From positions 1 to 5,915 of the forward strand of contig DILC01000082.1 in NCBI GenBank assembly GCA_002424865.1: a stretch of DNA of 5,915 nt, in the 5' to 3' direction. Below are positions 4,984-5,915 of this stretch, piece by piece. Numbering within the stretch: the stretch's first letter is position 1; every line of letters starts with the position of its first letter. The stretch comes from Rhodocyclaceae bacterium UBA5602. Lineage in GTDB: Bacteria; Pseudomonadota; Gammaproteobacteria; Burkholderiales; Rhodocyclaceae. The translations under genes and the position numbers were made by a program. The notes beneath the pieces are model-generated. The model was not told the DNA's origin. It made no database searches and was given only the letters and a program-made list of their open reading frames with translations.

Positions 4984-5838
4984 ATGGAGATCGAGATGAA
5001 AGTTGACACCGTGCAACCCGACGTGAAGCCTGCGGTGACGTCCGGCGCAAAGCCTATCGTCAAGGTCGAGCAGGTTGGGCAGAGCTTTAAAACCCGGCAA
5101 GGCAGCTTTGTTGCCCTGCGCGATATTGCGCTGGATATTTATCCGGGCGAAGTGGTGACTTTGATCGGCCATTCGGGCTGCGGCAAGTCAACGCTGCTGA
5201 ATTTGATTGCCGGCCTGGCCTTGCCGACGCGTGGCGTACTGCTGTGCGACAACCGCGAAATTACCGGCCCCGGCCCCGAGCGAGCGGTGGTTTTCCAGAA
5301 CCATTCACTGCTGCCGTGGATGACTTGCTTTGGCAATGTCATGCTTGCAGTGGAGCGCGTTTTTGGCCGCAAAGAGCGTAAATCCAAATTGGACGCGCGA
5401 GTGCATGCGGCGTTGGATATGGTGCACATGGCGCACGCCGCGGAGAAATATCCGCATGAGATTTCCGGCGGCATGAAGCAGCGCGTGGGCATTGCGCGTG
5501 CGTTTGCCATGGAGCCGCGCATTTTGCTCATGGATGAACCGTTTGGCGCATTGGATGCTTTAACGCGGGCGAGCTTGCAGGATGAGCTCAATGGCGTGCT
5601 GGCCAAAACCGGCGCCACGGCCGTGATGGTTACGCACGACGTGGATGAGGCCGTGCTGCTCTCGGACCGCATCGTGATGATGACCAATGGCCCGGCGGCA
5701 ACGATAGGCGAGATTGTCATGGTGGATTTGCTGCGGCCGAGAGACCGGGTGGCGCTGGCGAACGATCCGCAATTCGCGGCTTATCGCGCAACGGTGTTTG
5801 AGTTTTTGTACCGCAAGCAGCCGCAAAAAACGGTCTAG
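4984..5838 (+). CDS. nrtD: Nitrate ABC transporter ATP-binding protein
   Basis: This 284-aa cytoplasmic ATPase powers the NrtA-NrtB importer. All ABC motifs are in place: Walker A GHSGCGKST (62-70), Q-loop Gln105, signature SGGMKQR (161-167), Walker B ILLMDEP (180-186, catalytic Glu185), D-loop ALD (189-191) and switch His218. The stretch FQNHSLLPWMTCFGNV (104-119) is typical of the nitrate/sulfonate/taurine group. Length fits NrtD: there is no C-terminal NrtA-like regulatory domain, so this is not the NrtC form. A closely related ATPase (SsuB/TauB) is the main alternative, but the NrtA and NrtB neighbours and the nitrate leader favour NrtD. The ATG at 4984 is chosen over 4978 and 4996 by its distance from AAGGAG. 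The first 25 residues are a charged extension before the ATPase fold. Confidence 0.92.
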   Translation: MEIEMKVDTVQPDVKPAVTSGAKPIVKVEQVGQSFKTRQGSFVALRDIALDIYPGEVVTLIGHSGCGKSTLLNLIAGLALPTRGVLLCDNREITGPGPERAVVFQNHSLLPWMTCFGNVMLAVERVFGRKERKSKLDARVHAALDMVHMAHAAEKYPHEISGGMKQRVGIARAFAMEPRILLMDEPFGALDALTRASLQDELNGVLAKTGATAVMVTHDVDEAVLLSDRIVMMTNGPAATIGEIVMVDLLRPRDRVALANDPQFAAYRATVFEFLYRKQPQKTV

Positions 5839-5867
5839 CTAAAAACAATTTTTTAAAGGGGTTATCC

Positions 5868-5915
5868 ATGCTGCATAAATCAATGTGTTCTGCTTTATCG
5901 CTGCTGGCTTTGCCG
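5868..5915 (+). CDS. Start of an exported protein, cut by the window end
   Basis: AAAGGGG (5855-5861) lies 6 nt before an ATG that opens MLHKSMCSALSLLALP. This resembles the n-region and hydrophobic core of a Sec signal peptide. Only 16 codons are visible, so the function is unknown. The 29-bp gap after nrtD has no terminator hairpin, so the gene is probably in the same operon. An exported protein here could be a porin or a periplasmic component of nitrate assimilation; this is inference from context only. Confidence 0.6.
   Translation, partial: MLHKSMCSALSLLALP

Noticed and set aside
1..5915. Self-targeting of the nasT/nrt genes by spacers of the array
   Set aside because: No extended match between any spacer and 1643-5915 was seen by eye on either strand.

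Overview
The window looks like a piece of a Gram-negative, probably beta- or gammaproteobacterial, chromosome. The signs are a sigma54 promoter with NtrC-like enhancer sites, a NasT-type ANTAR regulator, and an NrtA-type binding protein with a Tat signal. Genus cannot be settled from the sequence alone. All recognisable genes lie on the + strand.

Positions 1-1521 are a CRISPR array that has already begun when the window opens. There are 21 complete repeats of 37 nt, identical by eye, plus the last 4 nt of another repeat at the left edge, with 21 complete spacers of 34-37 nt. No cas gene and no leader are in view. The repeat forms a 9-bp GC stem closed by a GCAA (GNRA) tetraloop and ends in ATTGAAAC, so the leader should lie to the left, outside the window. 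Two spacers (294-327 and 942-977) share 25 nt in inverted orientation, so they come from overlapping protospacers on opposite strands of one target.

Positions 1522-1642 are the trailer and the gap before nasT, with no terminator seen. nasT (1643-2218) encodes a receiver-like plus ANTAR antiterminator protein. Its usual partner gene nasS is not in the window.

The 397-bp gap between nasT and the transporter genes (2219-2615) is the regulatory centre. In order it holds two NtrC-like 17-bp sites three helical turns apart, a near-consensus sigma54 -24/-12 promoter, a two-hairpin ANTAR target RNA that starts about 2 nt after the predicted transcription start (hexaloops AACGGC and AACGGT), and an intrinsic terminator with a T8 tract. 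This is the architecture expected for assimilatory nitrate operons: nitrogen limitation (NtrC, sigma54) starts the transcript, and nitrate, through NasT on the leader RNA, lets it pass the terminator.

The controlled operon then reads nrtA (nitrate/nitrite-binding protein, 2616-3956), nrtB (permease, 3984-4973) and nrtD (ATPase, 4984-5838). A further gene beginning with a signal peptide (5868 onward) is cut by the window end. Together NrtA, NrtB and NrtD would form a high-affinity nitrate importer feeding assimilatory nitrate reduction.
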